A stretch of DNA of 64,000 nucleotides, taken from assembly GCA_002238725.1 (NCBI GenBank), contig MPMX01000013.1, positions 24,919-88,918 of the forward strand. The letters run 5' to 3'. The DNA is from Rhodospirillaceae bacterium bin65. GTDB lineage: Bacteria > Pseudomonadota > Alphaproteobacteria > Bin65. Under the pieces are notes generated by a model that was not told where the DNA came from, did no database searches, and was given only the letters and a program-made list of their open reading frames with translations. The first letter of the stretch is position 1. Each line of letters begins with the position of its first letter. A program made the position numbers and the translations under genes. Shown here piece after piece: positions 27,724 to 36,688 of this stretch.

Positions 27724-28053
27724 TCACAGCAGCATGTTGCGGACGTCCTTCGGCAGACGCACAACGAGCCCGTCCAGCGCATCGGTTAACGTAATCTGGC
27801 AGCCGAGGCGGGATGTCTTCTGGATGTCATAGGCCAGGTCGAGCATATCCTCCTCATCCTCGGAAGGATCGGGCAGCCGGTCGAACCAGGCCGGATCGAC
27901 GATGACGTGGCAGGTCGCGCAGGCCATCGAGCCTTCGCACGCCCCCTCGACGTCGAGATCGTTGTCCCACGCGATTTCCAGCAGCGTCTGACCGACCCGG
28001 GCCTCGATTTCCCGCAGATTGCCGTTGCGCTCGACGAAGGTGACTTTGGGCAT
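27724..28053 (-). CDS. fdx: 2Fe-2S ferredoxin, adrenodoxin type
   Basis: The 109-residue protein has the cluster ligands Cys39, Cys45 and Cys48 in ACEGSMACATCHV and Cys85 in RLGCQIT, the C-x5-C-x2-C...C spacing of vertebrate-type and Isc-type ferredoxins. It also keeps the acidic DPSEDEEDMLD surface used in electron transfer partners. In Fe-S cluster assembly such ferredoxins supply electrons. It lies 84 nt after sufA and one base before tenA on the same strand. The symbol is given by analogy with isc fdx; it could equally serve other oxidoreductases. Confidence 0.9.
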   Translation of the reverse strand: MPKVTFVERNGNLREIEARVGQTLLEIAWDNDLDVEGACEGSMACATCHVIVDPAWFDRLPDPSEDEEDMLDLAYDIQKTSRLGCQITLTDALDGLVVRLPKDVRNMLL

Positions 28054-28137
28054 GGCAGTTCCGGCGACCTTGGGTCGCGTCGTGCGTCAGCGGTAGCGGG
28101 CTGTCAGGAAATGTAATGATTTGTCGGGAATCGAAGT

Positions 28138-28479
28138 CTAGACCGTGAAGGATTCTCCGCAGCCGCACCGGCCCTTTTCGTTGGGATTGACGAAATCGAA
28201 CCGGGCGTTGAAGCGGTCTTCCACCCAGTCCATTTCGCTGCCGAACAGGAACATGGTCGCCGAGGGCTCGATGAAGATCCTGACACCCTTGTCCTCGACC
28301 ACATCCTCGAACTTCTTCTGCTCCCGGGCGTATTCGACATAATAGCTCATGCCGGAGCAGCCGGTGGACTTCACACCGACACGCAGGCCCAGCACCTCCT
28401 CCTCCGACTTGGCGATCAAGGCTCTGGCCTGGTCGGCGGCGCGGTCGGTCAGCGTGATTACCTGTGGCATCATGGGCAT
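28138..28479 (-). CDS. sufA: SufA/IscA-type Fe-S carrier
   Basis: A-type carriers hold Fe-S clusters and hand them to apo-proteins. The 113-residue product has the three conserved cysteines, Cys41 in STGCSGMSY and Cys105 and Cys107 in GRCGCGESF, at the expected spacing. The family name SufA is used because of its place downstream of sufT. ATG codons at 28479 and 28470 are both possible starts (MPMMPQ). It is separated from the SUF core by two unknown genes. Confidence 0.93.
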   Translation of the reverse strand: MPMMPQVITLTDRAADQARALIAKSEEEVLGLRVGVKSTGCSGMSYYVEYAREQKKFEDVVEDKGVRIFIEPSATMFLFGSEMDWVEDRFNARFDFVNPNEKGRCGCGESFTV

Positions 28480-28503
28480 CGACTCGTTTTCGGTTGGAGC
28501 AGC

Positions 28504-28929
28504 TTATTCGGCGACACGCCCAACGATCATCGCCAGATCGGAACCTAGCCAACGTACAACAATATACAAGATGAGCAGCAGGACGCTGTAGGCAAGGGCT
28601 GCAGCGAAGCTTTGGCCGAACCCGCGCCACCAGTTTTCACGGTGTCGCTCAAAGGCCGAATCCAGATCGTCCAGCAGCGCCTGTTGCTGCAAATCCTTGA
28701 TCGTCCTATTGGAAATTTGGCGATAGCGGCGGACGTCTTCCGGCGAAAATTCGTTGCCTATCCTGTACTGTTGCTCGACGGTTAGAGGTTTGCCGTCATT
28801 CTGCCGCTCCCAATCTACAATCCGGTCCCACTTGTGGTAGTGGAACAGGCCGAGGGTAAGCAGGACCGCCGTATCGGGTTCGCCTTGCTGTTCGATCAGG
28901 CCGGCGAAAATTTCCCGTTCCTTCGGCAT
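28504..28929 (-). CDS. Unknown protein with C-terminal membrane anchor
   Basis: I do not recognise this 141-residue protein. It has a soluble, charged, probably helical N-terminal part (about residues 1-100) rich in Glu, Gln and Arg, and a single hydrophobic segment at about residues 106-128 (AALAYSVLLLILYIVVRWLG), then a short tail. The topology suggests a tail-anchored or C-terminally anchored membrane protein. The start overlaps the stop of the preceding small gene by one base (TGATG), so the two are probably translated together. Its base and codon use (more A and T than neighbours) differs from the surrounding SUF genes, which suggests acquisition by transfer. Confidence 0.7.
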   Translation of the reverse strand: MPKEREIFAGLIEQQGEPDTAVLLTLGLFHYHKWDRIVDWERQNDGKPLTVEQQYRIGNEFSPEDVRRYRQISNRTIKDLQQQALLDDLDSAFERHRENWWRGFGQSFAAALAYSVLLLILYIVVRWLGSDLAMIVGRVAE

Positions 28930-29096
28930 CAGGCAGATTTCTTAACGGAATTCCACGGATATTTCGCGCGAGTGGTGGCGTGAAGGTGATCGGACAGGGT
29001 TTTGCTTTTGACACTCATGAATTCGTCGGTTGCGGAATTTTTCTTTTTTCTTTTCAATACAACGACTTTTTTCTTTTTCGCGGCGCTGTCCGTCAT
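28929..29096 (-). CDS. Small lysine-rich protein of unknown function
   Basis: The 55-residue product is strongly basic: AAKKKKVVVLKRKKK near the N-terminus, then DEFMSVKSKTLSDHLHATTR and a KYPWNSVKK end. No known family is recognised; basic nucleic-acid binding is one possibility suggested only by charge. ATG 29096 is chosen because GGAAAAG lies directly upstream; a TTG at 29117 in the same frame would add seven residues. It follows sufT by 41 nt and overlaps the next gene by one base. Like that gene it is AT-richer than its neighbours. Confidence 0.62.
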   Translation of the reverse strand: MTDSAAKKKKVVVLKRKKKNSATDEFMSVKSKTLSDHLHATTRAKYPWNSVKKSA

Positions 29097-29137
29097 CGGC
29101 TTTTCCCAGGTTTCCAAGACAAGAAATAGCGTCCTGC

Positions 29138-29557
29138 CTAGAACATATCAAGAATAAATTTCGCGTCGTCGCTCATATGGTCCGGCGTCCAGGGCGGCGA
29201 CCAGGTGAGCGTCACCTTGACGACCCCGACTCCGTCGACCGCGGCCACCGCGTCGGCGACCTGTTGGGGCATCTCGCCGGCGACCGGGCAATGCGGCGCG
29301 GTCAGCGTCATGGTGATCTCGACATTGCCGTTCAGCCGGCGGTCGGCTTCGTAGATCAAACCCAGATCGTAGATGTTGACCGGGATTTCCGGGTCGTGGA
29401 CGGTTTTCAGCGCCTCGATCACCGCGTCCCGGCCGGCCCGCCCTTTCGGGTTTTCGAGCGCCGAGCCGGCGACAGCGGTCAGCCCCTCTTCGGCCGGCCC
29501 GTCCATGAAATCGGCGAGGCCGGGCACGCCTGATCCGGTGTCGGCGCTGCCGGCCAT
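29138..29557 (-). CDS. sufT: SufT-like MIP18-family Fe-S assembly protein (DUF59)
   Basis: The 139-residue protein has the DUF59/MIP18 core: VIEALKTVHDPEIPVNIYDLGLIY and the later TLTAPHCPVAGEMP with the conserved cysteine. The first 40 residues are a less conserved extension. SufT-type proteins help mature Fe-S proteins in bacteria. The start is 2 nt after the sufE stop, so it belongs to the SUF transcript. The two unknown low-GC genes follow it. Paralogues such as PaaD share the domain, but the position favours SufT. Confidence 0.9.
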   Translation of the reverse strand: MAGSADTGSGVPGLADFMDGPAEEGLTAVAGSALENPKGRAGRDAVIEALKTVHDPEIPVNIYDLGLIYEADRRLNGNVEITMTLTAPHCPVAGEMPQQVADAVAAVDGVGVVKVTLTWSPPWTPDHMSDDAKFILDMF

Positions 29558-29559
29558 CG

Positions 29560-29982
29560 TCAGGCGGCCTGGATGCCCGGCCGGGCGCCGGCCAGCTTCT
29601 GGATATGTTTCAGCATCGCCATCATGCCGACCTGGCGCTGCGTGGTCAGCGCACCGAGATTGAGCCGGCGCACATGATCCAGGGTGATCTGCGCCAGTTC
29701 CGCCGTCGTCAGGCCGCTGAAACTGTCGGTCATCATGGCGACGAGGCCCTTGACGATGGCGGCATCGGAATGGCCGCGGAAATAGTGACGATCGTCCGCG
29801 ATGTCATGGATGATCCACACCCGCGACATGCAGCCGTGCATCAGGTGGGCGTCGCCCATCGCCTCTTCGGGGAACGGTTCGCCCCGCTTTTTCTTCGCGA
29901 TATCGAGCAGGTATTCGAAGCGCATCTCGTCGTCGAGCGCTTCGAGTGTCTCCGCGTAGTCCTCGTAAACCGACAGGTCCAT
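29560..29982 (-). CDS. sufE: SufE-type sulfur acceptor
   Basis: SufE takes persulfide sulfur from SufS and passes it to SufB. The 140-residue protein carries the active-site Cys51 in LMHGCMSRVW and the family-typical helices on both sides. The ATG at 29982 is 5 nt after the sufS stop. The longer open frame upstream lies within sufS and is not coding. Length and order are normal for the family. Confidence 0.93.
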   Translation of the reverse strand: MDLSVYEDYAETLEALDDEMRFEYLLDIAKKKRGEPFPEEAMGDAHLMHGCMSRVWIIHDIADDRHYFRGHSDAAIVKGLVAMMTDSFSGLTTAELAQITLDHVRRLNLGALTTQRQVGMMAMLKHIQKLAGARPGIQAA

Positions 29983-29987
29983 CGCGC

Positions 29988-31253
29988 CTAACCCAGCAGC
30001 TTCTGCGCATGGCGGATGCCGGCGGCCAGCGCATCGATTTCTTCCGCCGTGTTGTAGAGCGCCATGGAAGCCCGGACCGTCGATTCGATGCCCATCCGCG
30101 CCATCAGGGGCTGGGCGCAATGATGGCCGACGCGCACGGCAATCCCCTGCCGGTCGAGAATTGCGCCGACGTCGAGGGAATGCAGGCCATCGACGACGAA
30201 GGACATGATGGCCGCCTTGTCCGGCGCCTCGCCGATCAGGCGCACGCCGGGAACGTCGCGCAACACGTCGAACGCATGCGCGCGCAGGGCATGCTCGTGG
30301 GCGCCGATGGCCTCCATGCCGAGCGCCTGGACATAGTCGATGGCCGCGCCGAGGCCGATGGCCTGCACGAAAGGCGGCGTGCCGGCCTCGAACCGCATTG
30401 GCGGTTCGGCATAGACGGTCTGCTCGAACGAGACCGAATCGATCATGTCGCCGCCGCCCTGCCAGGGCGGCATCGCTTCGAGCCGGTCCGACCTGCCGTA
30501 AAGGATGCCGACGCCTGTCGGCCCATAGAGCTTGTGGCCGGTAAAGGCATAGAAATCGCAGCCGATGGCCTGCACGTCGACCGGCTGGTGGACGATCCCC
30601 TGAGCGCCGTCGATCAGGACGCAGGCGCCGACCGTCTTCGCCAGGCGCGTCACCTCGGCGACCGGGACGACCGTGCCGAGGACGTTCGAGACATGGGTCA
30701 CGGAGACCAGCTTCGTCCGTTCCGTCAGCAGGGCGGCGAAGCGGTCGAGATCGAAACTGCCATCGTCCTCCACCGGCGCGACCCTGAGCACGACCCCCTT
30801 GCGGTCGCGCAGCAGCTGCCAGGGCACGATATTGGCGTGGTGCTCCATCTCGGTGATGACAATCTCGTCGCCGGCCGAGAGATGGGCCTCGGCCCAGGAA
30901 CAGGCGACCAGATTGATCGACTCGGTCACGTTCTTGGTGAATACGATAGTGTCGGGGCCGGGCGCGTTCAGCAGTCCGGCCGCTTTCTCGCGCACGCCTT
31001 CATAGGCTTCGGTCGCCGCGCCGCTCAGGAAATGGGCGCCGCGATGGACGTTGGCGTATTCGCGGGCATAGCTGTTTTGCAGCGCATCGAGGACGGATTG
31101 CGGCTTCTGCGCGCTCGCGCCGTTGTCGAGGAACCGCAGCGGCTTGTTGTAGACGGTACGCGACAGGATCGGGAAATCCGCCCGCACGACGGCAGGGTCG
31201 TAGGTATTGCGGCCGCGGGCCGGCATCTCGCGAATGGCTGGAATTGCAGTCAT
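29988..31253 (-). CDS. sufS: Cysteine desulfurase SufS
   Basis: SufS is a PLP enzyme that removes sulfur from cysteine for Fe-S cluster assembly. The 421-residue protein is of the SufS/CsdA (group II) type, with the Schiff-base lysine in FTGHKLYGPTG, the active-site cysteine in VRVGHHCAQP, and EHHANIVPW upstream. The start overlaps the sufD stop (ATGA at 31250-31253). It is followed directly by its partner sufE, as expected for group II enzymes, which need SufE for full activity. Confidence 0.96.
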   Translation of the reverse strand: MTAIPAIREMPARGRNTYDPAVVRADFPILSRTVYNKPLRFLDNGASAQKPQSVLDALQNSYAREYANVHRGAHFLSGAATEAYEGVREKAAGLLNAPGPDTIVFTKNVTESINLVACSWAEAHLSAGDEIVITEMEHHANIVPWQLLRDRKGVVLRVAPVEDDGSFDLDRFAALLTERTKLVSVTHVSNVLGTVVPVAEVTRLAKTVGACVLIDGAQGIVHQPVDVQAIGCDFYAFTGHKLYGPTGVGILYGRSDRLEAMPPWQGGGDMIDSVSFEQTVYAEPPMRFEAGTPPFVQAIGLGAAIDYVQALGMEAIGAHEHALRAHAFDVLRDVPGVRLIGEAPDKAAIMSFVVDGLHSLDVGAILDRQGIAVRVGHHCAQPLMARMGIESTVRASMALYNTAEEIDALAAGIRHAQKLLG

Positions 31254-32599
31254 GGGGTCGGTTGGGGGCGCTCCCCCATCCAGCGCGCCACGTTCTGCTC
31301 CAAGGGCAGGCGCATGCCGGCGAGCGCCACGGCATCGATGGCCTCGTTCAGGAAGGCTTCGACCAAAAGCTGCCGGGCCTGCCCCTCCGGCACGCCGCGC
31401 GAGCGCAGGTAGAACAGCGCCTCGGCGTCCAGGTCGCCGGCGGTCGCGCCGTGGCTGCACTGCACGTCGTCGGCATGGATGAACAGTTCGGGCTTGGTGT
31501 TGACCTCGGAGGTTTCCGACAGCAGCAGGGCGCGGCTCATCTGGTGGCCTTCGACCTGCTGCGCGTCCTGCCGGACCACGACCTTGCCCTGGAACACGGC
31601 GCGGGCGCGCCCGTCCAGCACACCCTTGTAGAGCTGGTCGCTATGGGTTTCCGGCGCGGCATGATCGACGGCGGTCGTGTGATCGCAATGCTGATGCCCG
31701 CCGACCAGATAGGCGCCGTTGAGGCGGCAATGGGCGCCCGGGCCATCCAGCGAAACGCGCAGTTCGTTGCGTGAAATCCGGCCGCCCAGGGTGAAGCAGA
31801 AGCTGTCGAACATGGCGTCGCGGCCGAGCGTTGCGTCGAGCAAGGCGACGTGGATCGCTTCCTTCGATTCGTCCTGGACCTTGCAGTGGCGCACGATGGC
31901 TTCGGGCCCGGCGGCGACGTCGGTCACGACATTGGCGAAGTAACCGCCGATGCACAGGCCGACATGGTGTTCGACCACCGTCACGCGGCTGCGCGCGCCC
32001 GCGATTATCAGGTTGCGCGGCTGGTAGGCCGGCGGCAGGGCGCCGCCGGTGCCGACGGAGAGGATCTCAATCGGCAGGTCGACCGTCACGTCTTCAGGGA
32101 CGATCAGGACATAGCCGTCTTCCAGCCAGCTGTCATTCAGCGCCTTGAGAGCGCCGTCGTCGACCGTCACCCGCTCCCGCAGCAGGTCTGCAACGCCGGG
32201 ATGCCCGGTCGCCAGCGCTTCGGCCAGGGAGGTCAGTATCGTGCCTTCGGGCAGCGCCGGCACCGCGGACAGCGCTGGCCGGACCTGCCCGTTGACCAGG
32301 ACGAGCCGGCAATCCGCTTCCCGGCCGAAGACGAGGGCCGGCAGGCTCTCCTTCGCGACTTCGGCGGGCGCCGGCGCCCAGTCCAGTTCCAGGCCGGTCA
32401 ACTGGGCTAGATTGGTATAGCGCCAGTCCTCGATCCGCCGGTTGGGCAGGCCGCGCGCAGCAAACCGCCCGGCCGCCTCGGCCCGGACCGGTGGCAGCCA
32501 ATCCGGCGCCGCGGCCGTTCCATTGCCCGGGCCGGCGCGCCAGCCGCTCAGCCAGTCGGGATTCGCCGCCGGACCATCGATGGGGACCAGAGTCGCCAC
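31250..32599 (-). CDS. sufD: Fe-S cluster assembly protein SufD
   Basis: SufD pairs with SufB and SufC as the SufBC2D scaffold. The 449-residue protein has the beta-helix SUF core with RISRNELRVSLDGPGAHC in the middle and a C-terminal HGATAGDLDAEALFYLRSRG. It is somewhat longer at the N-terminus than the Escherichia coli protein (423 residues), with an Arg/Pro-rich stretch there. The start follows the sufC stop by 3 nt. SufD is thought to bind iron and help assembly. Confidence 0.95.
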   Translation of the reverse strand: MATLVPIDGPAANPDWLSGWRAGPGNGTAAAPDWLPPVRAEAAGRFAARGLPNRRIEDWRYTNLAQLTGLELDWAPAPAEVAKESLPALVFGREADCRLVLVNGQVRPALSAVPALPEGTILTSLAEALATGHPGVADLLRERVTVDDGALKALNDSWLEDGYVLIVPEDVTVDLPIEILSVGTGGALPPAYQPRNLIIAGARSRVTVVEHHVGLCIGGYFANVVTDVAAGPEAIVRHCKVQDESKEAIHVALLDATLGRDAMFDSFCFTLGGRISRNELRVSLDGPGAHCRLNGAYLVGGHQHCDHTTAVDHAAPETHSDQLYKGVLDGRARAVFQGKVVVRQDAQQVEGHQMSRALLLSETSEVNTKPELFIHADDVQCSHGATAGDLDAEALFYLRSRGVPEGQARQLLVEAFLNEAIDAVALAGMRLPLEQNVARWMGERPQPTP

Positions 32600-32602
32600 G
32601 GG

Positions 32603-33352
32603 TCAGGCCGCCCTGGCGGCGAAGGCGCCATAGCCCTCGTCTTCGAGTTGCAGGGCCAGCTCCTTGCCGCCGGAGGTCACGATGCGGCCGCCGGCCAGCA
32701 CATGGACCCGGTCCGGCACGATATAGTCGAGCAGACGCTGATAATGCGTGATAACGAGCATGGACCGCGCCGGCCCGCGCAGGGCATTGACGCCGTCGGC
32801 GACGATCTTCAGGGCGTCGATATCCAGGCCGCTGTCGGTTTCGTCGAGCACGGCGAACGCCGGCTCCAGCACCGCCATCTGCAGAATTTCGTTGCGCTTC
32901 TTCTCGCCGCCTGAAAAGCCGACGTTGACAGCGCGCTTCAACATGTCGTCGCTCATGCCCAGCGCCTTGGCCTTCTGCCGGACCAGCTTCAGGAACTGCA
33001 TGGCGTCGAGCTCTTCCTCCCCGCGCTGCACTTTCAACCCGTTCAGCGCGTGTTTCAGGAAGGTCATGTTGGTGACGCCCGGAATTTCGACCGGATACTG
33101 GAAGGCGAGGAAGAGGCCGGCCGCCGCCCGCTCTTCGGGATCGAGGTCCAGCAGGTTCCCGCCCTTGAACAGGACGCTGCCGTCGGAGACCTCGTAGCCG
33201 TCGCGGCCGGAAAGCACATAGCTGAGCGTGCTCTTGCCGGAGCCATTCGGTCCCATAACGGCATGGACCTCGCCTGGGGCGACAGCGAGATCCACCCCGT
33301 TCAGGATCGGCTTTCCGCCAACAGAGGCATGCAGGTTCTTGATTTCAAGCAT
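32603..33352 (-). CDS. sufC: Fe-S assembly ATPase SufC
   Basis: SufC is the soluble ABC ATPase of the SufBC2D complex. The 249-residue protein shows Walker A GPNGSGKSTL, the ABC signature SGGEKKR and Walker B FAVLDETDSGLD. The ATG at 33352 begins MLEIKNLHASVGGKP, the usual N-terminus; a longer frame to 33376 would start within the gap and is less likely. Sixty bp separate it from sufB and 3 nt from sufD. Confidence 0.97.
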   Translation of the reverse strand: MLEIKNLHASVGGKPILNGVDLAVAPGEVHAVMGPNGSGKSTLSYVLSGRDGYEVSDGSVLFKGGNLLDLDPEERAAAGLFLAFQYPVEIPGVTNMTFLKHALNGLKVQRGEEELDAMQFLKLVRQKAKALGMSDDMLKRAVNVGFSGGEKKRNEILQMAVLEPAFAVLDETDSGLDIDALKIVADGVNALRGPARSMLVITHYQRLLDYIVPDRVHVLAGGRIVTSGGKELALQLEDEGYGAFAARAA

Positions 33353-33412
33353 GTTTTCCAAAGTCCACCTGTTCATACTCGAGGCGCTGGACGGTATTCC
33401 CGCAGAGGCCCG

Positions 33413-34879
33413 TCAGCCGACGCTCCCCTCGAGGCTGATGCTGACGAGTTTCTGGGCCTCGACGGCAAACTCCATCGGCAGTTCCTGGAGCACTTCCTTG
33501 CAGAAGCCGTTGACGATCAGCGCCACGGCATCCTCCTCGCCGATGCCGCGCTGGCGGCAATAGAACAGCTGGTCCTCGCCGATCCGCGAGGTCGTCGCCT
33601 CGTGCTCCACCTTGGCGGTCCGGTTCCGGCTCTCGATATAAGGCACGGTATGGGCACCGCAGCGGTCGCCGATCAGCAGCGAATCGCATTGGGTAAAATT
33701 GCGCCCCTCCGCGGCCTTCGGGCCCATGCGCACCAACCCGCGATAGGTATTGCGCGCCCGGCCGGCCGAAATGCCCTTGGAGATGATGCGCGAGCGCGTG
33801 TTGCGGCCCAGATGGATCATCTTGGTGCCGGTATCGGCCTGCTGCGCGTTGTTGGTGATGGCGACGGAATAGAACTCGCCGACGGAATTGTCGCCCTGCA
33901 GGATGCAGGACGGGTATTTCCAGGTAATCGCCGAGCCGGTCTCGACCTGGGTCCAGCGGATCTTCGAATCGTCGCCGCGGCAGGCGCCGCGCTTGGTGAC
34001 GAAATTGTAGATGCCGCCCTTGCCGTTCTCGTCGCCGGGATACCAGTTCTGAACGGTCGAATACTTGATCTCGGCGTCTTTCAGCGTGACCAGTTCGACG
34101 ACCGCGGCGTGAAGCTGGTTCTCGTCGCGCATCGGCGCCGTGCAGCCTTCGAGATAGGAGACGTAGCTGCCCTCGTCGGCGATGATGAGCGTCCGCTCGA
34201 ACTGGCCGGTGTCCTTCGCGTTGATGCGAAAATAGGTCGACAATTCCATCGGGCAGTGCACGCCCGGCGGGATGTAGACGAACGAGCCGTCGGAGAAGAC
34301 CGCCGAATTCAGCGTCGCGTAGAAATTGTCCGTATAGGGCACCACGGTGCCGAGATATTTGCGCACCAACTCCGGATGGTTCTGCAGCGCCTCGGAGATC
34401 GAGCAGAAGATGACGCCGTGGCTCTCCAACTCCTTCTTGAAGGTGGTGGCGACCGAGACCGAATCGAACACGGCGTCGACGGCGACCCTGGGCGCGCCCT
34501 GGACGCCGGCGAGAACCTCCTGCTCCTTCAGCGGAATGCCGAGCTTCTCGTAGGTCCGCAGCAGTTCCGGATCGACCTCGTCGAGGCTTTTCGGCCCTGC
34601 CGTGCTCTTGGGCGCGGCGTAGTAGTAGATGTCCTGAAAATCGATCGCCGGATAGTCGACCATCGCCCAGGTCGGCTCTTCCATAGTCAGCCAGTGGCGA
34701 TAGGCCTTGAGCCGCCAGTCGAGCATCCAGTCCGGCTCGTCCTTGCGGGCGGAAATGAAGCGGACGATGTCCTCGTTCAGCCCCTTGGGGGCCGTCTCCA
34801 TCTCGATCTCGGTTTCCCAGCCATGCTTGTACTTGCCGAGATCGCGGACCTGGGCAACGGTCTGTGCGGTTGCAGCCAT
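33413..34879 (-). CDS. sufB: Fe-S cluster assembly protein SufB
   Basis: SufB is the scaffold subunit on which clusters form. The 488-residue protein has the usual motifs: [29 protein letters not shown], and the C-terminal [22 protein letters not shown], with the cysteines used in sulfur transfer. Its ATG is two bases past the stop of the Rrf2 regulator. It starts the sufBCDSE(T) series. Confidence 0.97.
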   Translation of the reverse strand: MAATAQTVAQVRDLGKYKHGWETEIEMETAPKGLNEDIVRFISARKDEPDWMLDWRLKAYRHWLTMEEPTWAMVDYPAIDFQDIYYYAAPKSTAGPKSLDEVDPELLRTYEKLGIPLKEQEVLAGVQGAPRVAVDAVFDSVSVATTFKKELESHGVIFCSISEALQNHPELVRKYLGTVVPYTDNFYATLNSAVFSDGSFVYIPPGVHCPMELSTYFRINAKDTGQFERTLIIADEGSYVSYLEGCTAPMRDENQLHAAVVELVTLKDAEIKYSTVQNWYPGDENGKGGIYNFVTKRGACRGDDSKIRWTQVETGSAITWKYPSCILQGDNSVGEFYSVAITNNAQQADTGTKMIHLGRNTRSRIISKGISAGRARNTYRGLVRMGPKAAEGRNFTQCDSLLIGDRCGAHTVPYIESRNRTAKVEHEATTSRIGEDQLFYCRQRGIGEEDAVALIVNGFCKEVLQELPMEFAVEAQKLVSISLEGSVG

Positions 34880-34881
34880 GG

Positions 34882-35355
34882 CTAGCGCGCCTCCCCCGCC
34901 AGGTGGACACCTGCAGCGCCTTCCGCCGCCCGGAACGGGACCCCGAACATCGTGGGAATGGCCATATCCTCCAGGCTTACGTCGGCAAGCGCGCTCCGGA
35001 TCGCCGTATTGACCCGGTCCCAGTTACCGCGCACCGGGCACAGCAATTCGACATTGCAATCCCCTTCGGCGCCATCCACGCACGCGGTCAGGCTGATCGG
35101 CCCTTCCAGCGCGCGAATGACCTCAAGCATCGAAATATCGCCGGCCGGCCGGGCCAGCCGGTAGCCACCGTTCACGCCGCGCTGGGAGGCGAGCACGCCT
35201 TCCCTGGCCAGCGCCTTCAGCACCTTGGCGACGGTCGGCGCCGGCACGTTCGATTCCTCCGACAATTGCGGCGCGGTTACGCGCTTGTCCGGCTCGTTCG
35301 CCATTTGAGTCAGCACGACGACGGCATAATCGGTAATCCTGTTCAGGCGCAGCAC
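34882..35355 (-). CDS. Rrf2-family SUF cluster regulator (IscR/SufR-like)
   Basis: The 157-residue protein has an N-terminal winged helix-turn-helix ([12 protein letters not shown], then [17 protein letters not shown]) and three cysteines in [17 protein letters not shown], the pattern that binds an Fe-S cluster in IscR-type Rrf2 regulators. It likely senses cluster status and controls the SUF genes that follow; the target site is not identified. The start is a GTG with GGGAGG 7 bases upstream. It is the first gene of the SUF run and ends 2 nt before sufB. Confidence 0.93.
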   Translation of the reverse strand: MLRLNRITDYAVVVLTQMANEPDKRVTAPQLSEESNVPAPTVAKVLKALAREGVLASQRGVNGGYRLARPAGDISMLEVIRALEGPISLTACVDGAEGDCNVELLCPVRGNWDRVNTAIRSALADVSLEDMAIPTMFGVPFRAAEGAAGVHLAGEAR

Positions 35356-35521
35356 GGGCAGACCTCCCGAATTTCGACCGGCGCGGCCGGTAAACCGGAC
35401 CGGATTTGTGCGGTTTAAGGTAGGACGGTCAGCGCGAATTCAAGACCGATCCGGTGCGGTATTGCCGCAGGACGGGAAGCGGGGCGCGGCAACGGCGCGC
35501 AGAACGCCGGATTCGCGGCAG

Positions 35522-36622
35522 TTATCTTGCAGTTTTGGCGGCGACGGTCTCGCGCCAGGCGGACAGGAAACGATCGATATCGCCGTCCGTCGTGTACGGC
35601 CCCTGGCTGACCCGGATGGCCGACTGTGCAAGCTCGTCCTCAACCCCCATGGCCGAAAGCACCGGCGACGCCGCCACCTTGCCCGACGCACAGGCCGATC
35701 CCGCCGAAATAGCAATCCCGGCAAGATCGAGGCGCATGGTCATCAGAGACGACGGGACGCCGGGAACGGCCGTACAACTGGTGTTGGGCAGCCGCCGGGC
35801 TGCGCCGCCGATGACCCGGATCTCCGGAACCGCGTCGCGCATCGCCGCTTCGAGACGGTCGCGCCGGTCGCGCACGTCGGTCCAGCCATCGGCCTCCTGC
35901 GCCGCCGCCTTCGCCGCCGCGCCGAACCCGGCGATGCCGGGAACGTTTTCAGTGCCGCATCGGAGGCGCTGCTCCTGCCCGCCCCCGGCGATCAGCGCCG
36001 GCCAATCGCCCGGATCCCTGACGATCAGGGCGCCGACGCCGGTCGGCCCGCCGATCTTGTGGGCGGTCACGCTCATGCTGTCGCAATGGGGCCAGACCTC
36101 CGAGAGATCGGCCTTGCCGGCATGCTGAACGGCATCGACATGCAGATGGGCGCCGTGCGCCCGGCACAGCCCGGCGGCCTCGGCGACCGGCTGCATCACC
36201 CCCGTCTCGTTGTTTGCCGCCATGACCGCGACCGTAGCGATGGCCTCCGGCCCCTCCATCAGGGTTTGCAATGCATTCAGATCGATCGACCCGTCCGGAA
36301 TGCTCGCAATCTCCCTGAAGTCCCCGATATTCTCGAGAATCGACGGATGTTCGATCAGGGCGGCGGCGACCGGCCCCGGCGACCGCTTCATCGCCATGGC
36401 GTTGGCTTCCGTCGCGCCGCTGGTGAAGATGACCGAGGCGGGGTCGCAACCGGCCAGCGCCGCCACATCGGCGCGGGCATCCTCGACCACGGCGCGCATC
36501 GCACGCCCCTCGCCGTGAATGGACGAAGGATTGCCCCGCAAGGCCATGGCCGCCGTCATTGCCGCCGCGGATTCGGGACGCAGGGGCGCGCTGGCGTTGT
36601 GATCGAGATAAACGCGGTTCAT
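35522..36622 (-). CDS. Cysteine desulfurase, NifS/IscS-like
   Basis: The 366-residue PLP enzyme is of the group I (NifS/IscS) type. The Schiff-base lysine is Lys189 in VTAHKIGGPTG, and the active-site cysteine is Cys311 in SAGSACASGK, on the flexible loop typical of this group. It is therefore different from SufS, which lies in the same block. It sits between cysE and the Rrf2 regulator, with 66 bp from cysE and 166 bp to the regulator. It may supply sulfur for Fe-S clusters or for tRNA thiolation; which is not clear. Confidence 0.93.
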   Translation of the reverse strand: MNRVYLDHNASAPLRPESAAAMTAAMALRGNPSSIHGEGRAMRAVVEDARADVAALAGCDPASVIFTSGATEANAMAMKRSPGPVAAALIEHPSILENIGDFREIASIPDGSIDLNALQTLMEGPEAIATVAVMAANNETGVMQPVAEAAGLCRAHGAHLHVDAVQHAGKADLSEVWPHCDSMSVTAHKIGGPTGVGALIVRDPGDWPALIAGGGQEQRLRCGTENVPGIAGFGAAAKAAAQEADGWTDVRDRRDRLEAAMRDAVPEIRVIGGAARRLPNTSCTAVPGVPSSLMTMRLDLAGIAISAGSACASGKVAASPVLSAMGVEDELAQSAIRVSQGPYTTDGDIDRFLSAWRETVAAKTAR

Positions 36623-36688
36623 CGGTCGCTGAGGCCTCGATAGCAGAGTGAAACGATCGGGTTCGGCCGGCGGAAGGCGGGCGGGCCG

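Noticed and set aside
29946..31412. Long open frame on the plus strand opposite sufS
   Set aside because: No recognisable motifs, and it crosses three real minus-strand genes.
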